64,000 bases of DNA from NCBI GenBank assembly GCA_026874595.1, contig CM049315.1, positions 12,958,664 through 13,022,663 of the forward strand. Direction: 5' to 3'. The stretch comes from Sipunculus nudus (taxonomy: Eukaryota; Annelida; Sipuncula; Golfingiida; Sipunculidae). The translations under genes and the position numbers were made by a program. Positions within the stretch are counted from its first letter, which is position 1. Every line of letters starts with the position of its first letter. Under the pieces are notes generated by a model. The model did no database searches, was not told the DNA's origin, and saw only the letters and a program-made list of their open reading frames with translations. Positions 61,398-64,000 of the stretch are shown piece by piece.

Positions 61398-62541
61398 GCA
61401 AGTATATACTCGGCACTCATATTAGGCATACATATACCACATATATATTTAATCTTAATAAATTGTCCACTTTTTACACTTATTTCTCAATGCAGACTTC
61501 CCAAGCCTGCAGAATGTTTTTACAATTATTTCCCCAGGCTGATGTAATATGTATACAGTCAAATATCAATTGATATTAAACATTCAGTACTCACGCACAT
61601 ATACTAATAGTTTATTTAAAGTTTGAACTGTAAATTAACTTAATGAGCCCCCCCCCCCCCTTCCCAAATGATTTGTAAATATTTGTATAAATTTACCAGA
61701 TCATGTGTTGCAATTGGTGTATCCCTATACGTTCAAATATTTTACATGCTCATTTTTACATGCACAGTCAAATACTTTTTGTGTTATTTTTTTTTTATTT
61801 GTTTATTTTTATGTAATGAAGTCATCAACAAATTCCTGGAACTGAAGGCAAATATATTTAATCTTATCTTAATACTCCTATTGCCCAACTAATTTTACAT
61901 TTTCCTTATTACAGATCGATCTGAACGAGAACTACCCACGTGAGCCGCCAATTGTGATAGCACAGACGCATATCTTTCACCCTAATATATACCTGGAAAT
62001 AGACGAGGACGGCGGGCTGTCTGAAGGCGGCATCTGCTTCAGTCTCTTCAGCTCAGACTGGGAGGAAAATCTAACGTTAGAAGACGTCGTGCAAGGACTG
62101 CTATTCTTGTTATATAACCCGAACAGGGAAGATCCTCAATTAGGTTTCTTTGCCGATTACACGGACGAAGAATTCTTGAACCAAGTGCACAGATCCCTTC
62201 TTGGGGAAGAAGTTAAAGGCATTCAGTATCCAAGAAACTTTAACGGCCCGGAACATAGTGTACCCGGCGCTGACAAACAAAGTGAGAGTGAACTTGAACA
62301 AATGGACACTGATTGCACGTGTGAACAAATAGCTGAAAATATCCCGAATGGGTGCGCTCAGGGATCCTTTACAACTGTTCCGCTGAATAAGCAATCGAGC
62401 AACGCATGCTCATTCACTGTGGATAGGCCCAGTCTCTGCAGGTCACAGACTATGCCCGTGTTCCAGCATACGGGGTTTGGCGTCAGCAGTTACATGAACT
62501 ATGTGACGTCACTGCATTCACAGCGATCTCATGTGTGGTGA
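61221..62541 (+). CDS. Divergent E2 ubiquitin-like conjugating enzyme (UBC12/UBE2F-like), two exons, 267 aa
   Basis: Exons 61221-61397 and 61915-62541 join in phase 0 across a GC-AG intron (ATG|GCAAGT ... TTACAG|ATC). The protein starts MACSNFTKRVTQELAQLMKN and has a full UBC fold signature. Helix 1 is followed by a (R)PNDGPYKHGTFKFMI strand pair, YPREPP (residues 66-71), HPN (81-83), GGIC with the presumed catalytic Cys at 100, W108, and LTLEDVVQGLLFLLYNPNREDP. Phrases such as RP.DG.Y..G.F.F and L.L.DVV.GL..L...P...DP are closest to NEDD8-type E2s (UBE2M/UBE2F), but the usual N-terminal extension is absent. After about residue 145 comes a 120-residue tail (polar, acidic in its first half, Cys pair CTCEQ) with no known motif. 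The start is fixed by the TATA box and the absence of an upstream Met. Substrate (ubiquitin or NEDD8) cannot be told. Confidence 0.88.
61646..61661. repeat. Poly-C tract in the E2 intron
   Basis: About 12 consecutive C. Confidence 0.8.
61915..62541 (+). CDS. E2-like gene exon 2
   Basis: Starts after TTATTACAG with IDLNENYPREPPIVIAQTHI and carries HPN, the catalytic-type Cys and the whole C-terminal tail to TGA. An internal ATG at 61954 would omit the strand and YPREPP turn and is not a credible start. Confidence 0.9.
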   Translation: MDLNENYPREPPIVIAQTHIFHPNIYLEIDEDGGLSEGGICFSLFSSDWEENLTLEDVVQGLLFLLYNPNREDPQLGFFADYTDEEFLNQVHRSLLGEEVKGIQYPRNFNGPEHSVPGADKQSESELEQMDTDCTCEQIAENIPNGCAQGSFTTVPLNKQSSNACSFTVDRPSLCRSQTMPVFQHTGFGVSSYMNYVTSLHSQRSHVW

Positions 62542-64000
62542 AAACCTGACTATTATGACAGTTTAACGTTTTATAATAACATAAATGGTGCTATTAATGT
62601 TGTACCCGAATTTGGTCATATCTTGCCAATTAATATCATATATAGTGGATATATGTTATGTATACTATCTGAGATATTTTTTTCTGTTTTCTATGAACCA
62701 TTGTCTGTGTTGTATGAACTACACACATACGTGTTATATAAACGTGTTACCGTACATTCCGTGTATTTGTATACCTGTCTGTATGTGCAGTTTTATTTGA
62801 TGTGAGATGCCACTAAAGAGTTCACTAACGTTATACAGTTTGATACAAAATACAGATATCCTTAAATCAGTTCTCAACGTGTTGTCATTGGTGACGTGCA
62901 TGAAAGAGTTCAGCTGGAAACGTTATTAGCTTCTTATTTTACCTGCTATATCCTAATTCTAAGGAGACCTAAGACCTCGGCTAATGGCCCAGCTTTTCAT
63001 CCTATACATTGCAAAGTATCCGAGATTTTTGCGGTAAACAGGTTTCTGACATTTAATACAAGACCAGCGATAAACATGTCACGAAAGTCATTTCCTGACA
63101 GAACACACATTTAAGTACTGTATCAGTAATACAAGGCTGCCTCCCACTTTGATTGTCCGTTATGACAGAATCTATATTTATCGTTAGACCCTAAATCCAA
63201 CTTATATGACTAGCACCAGTCTAATTAGAAATAAGTACGAGTTATAAATGACCCCACAAATATGTGGACGTTAAAATTTTGTTTATCTACTCTGCGTTGT
63301 TTAAGAGAAAAAAAGTAAAAGTGAATACATTTCCAGTTTTTTTTATATAATTATGAAAGTTATATATTTTATTATATATAAATTGATGGAAATGTCTTCT
63401 TGATTTAAGTTGTCTTGCAAAGGTCAATTTGAAAGATCCCTTAACATGAATTAACAAATACTTAAAAAATAACATTACGTTTAATGTATTAGGCCTACAG
63501 TGACACAACAAAATATTTTCTGCATATATTACCTTGTTATTTTATCGGATTTAAGGTTATTTACACGCTAATACATAAAAACAAATACTCCGTAATTCAA
63601 CAGTAAAATATATTGGCAGCAGGGTTGCCAGCGGTGTTTAAACTTCAAAACCCATGATGATAGATAAGCAAATAAAATATTTGTGACAAAGTCATTTGTT
63701 GGAAACCAGATTTAAGCAACAGAAGTCACGAGGCTCATTGGTCATTGCCATGAATACGCAGATATGTACACTGTTATAAAATGTGTTTTTACATTAAAAC
63801 CCGTGGTGATCAAGTCCTGATGAGCATTGGGTCCTTAAATAGGCCTATATCCGGTTGTCAGTTGGACCAAGGCCTGCGAGATTTATCATTGTATTGAGAT
63901 TTCGTGATATGACCCGCTGGCCCGTACCTTTGTATATATACATTTTCATATGTATTTATATATGAACACAGCGATATTTTAAGTAATGTCTAACATGTCA
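62542..64000. other. 3' flank of the E2 gene, nothing further recognised
   Basis: The 3' UTR extends an unknown distance; no canonical AATAAA follows within several hundred bases (the first clear one is near 63670). Remaining open frames are short and unrelated to known families. Confidence 0.5.

Noticed and set aside
62140-62394. Minus-strand open frame opposite the E2-like exon 2
   Set aside because: Shadow of the coding exon; no supporting evidence.

Overview
The window is AT-rich animal nuclear DNA: spliced genes with short exons and long introns, abundant AT/AC/GA microsatellites, tRNA-derived SINEs, a long minisatellite and several interspersed repeat families, some of them with internal tandem repeats. 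This style and the gene content fit a lophotrochozoan, most likely a mollusc. That assignment is inference; nothing in the window names the species.

Layout. 1-5530 is a 38-bp minisatellite of about 145 copies with a recent duplication of about 1.79 kb inside it. It lies downstream of the first two coding exons (6980-6784 and 5953-5863, minus strand) of an SLC36-type proton-coupled amino acid transporter, whose remainder is off the left edge. 7285-8690 is an inverted copy of a repeat module seen again at 26.7-28.2 kb. 8.7-18.2 kb holds no recognisable gene but includes an 81-bp perfect hairpin at 10243-10323. 18250-18600 looks like a shared head-to-head promoter carrying an MiT/TFE-type M-box. 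18599-40588 is a complete 17-exon Rab escort protein gene (CHM/REP, 695 aa predicted) on the plus strand. Its intron 1 carries a 119-bp repeat (10 copies) and four duplicated splice acceptors just before exon 2. Intron 2 holds a 4-kb mobile element with inverted ends. Intron 16 holds a 191-bp fragment of that element family flanked by 22-bp direct repeats.

40.6-54.9 kb is repeat territory: a second full-length copy of the element (42290-43155), a broken transposon-type gene with a FEN/XPG-like nuclease core and a Cys cluster (43376-47220, minus, probably Academ-like), a 232-bp tandem duplication (48481-48942), and an array of nuclear-receptor DR1-like motifs (50325-51790). 55.2-57.5 kb holds a probable relic of another transposon-type gene. 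61221-62541 is a compact two-exon gene for a divergent E2 ubiquitin/NEDD8-type conjugating enzyme with its own TATA box and a GC-AG intron.

Functionally, the two head-to-head genes both serve endolysosomal membranes: an amino acid transporter with a dileucine sorting motif, and the chaperone that presents Rabs for prenylation. The E2 gene is independent of them. The best leads for new biology are the multiplied splice acceptors in CHM intron 1, the inverted-end element with GGTGGCGCCACC-bearing 277-bp tandem repeats, and the nuclease-bearing transposon relic.
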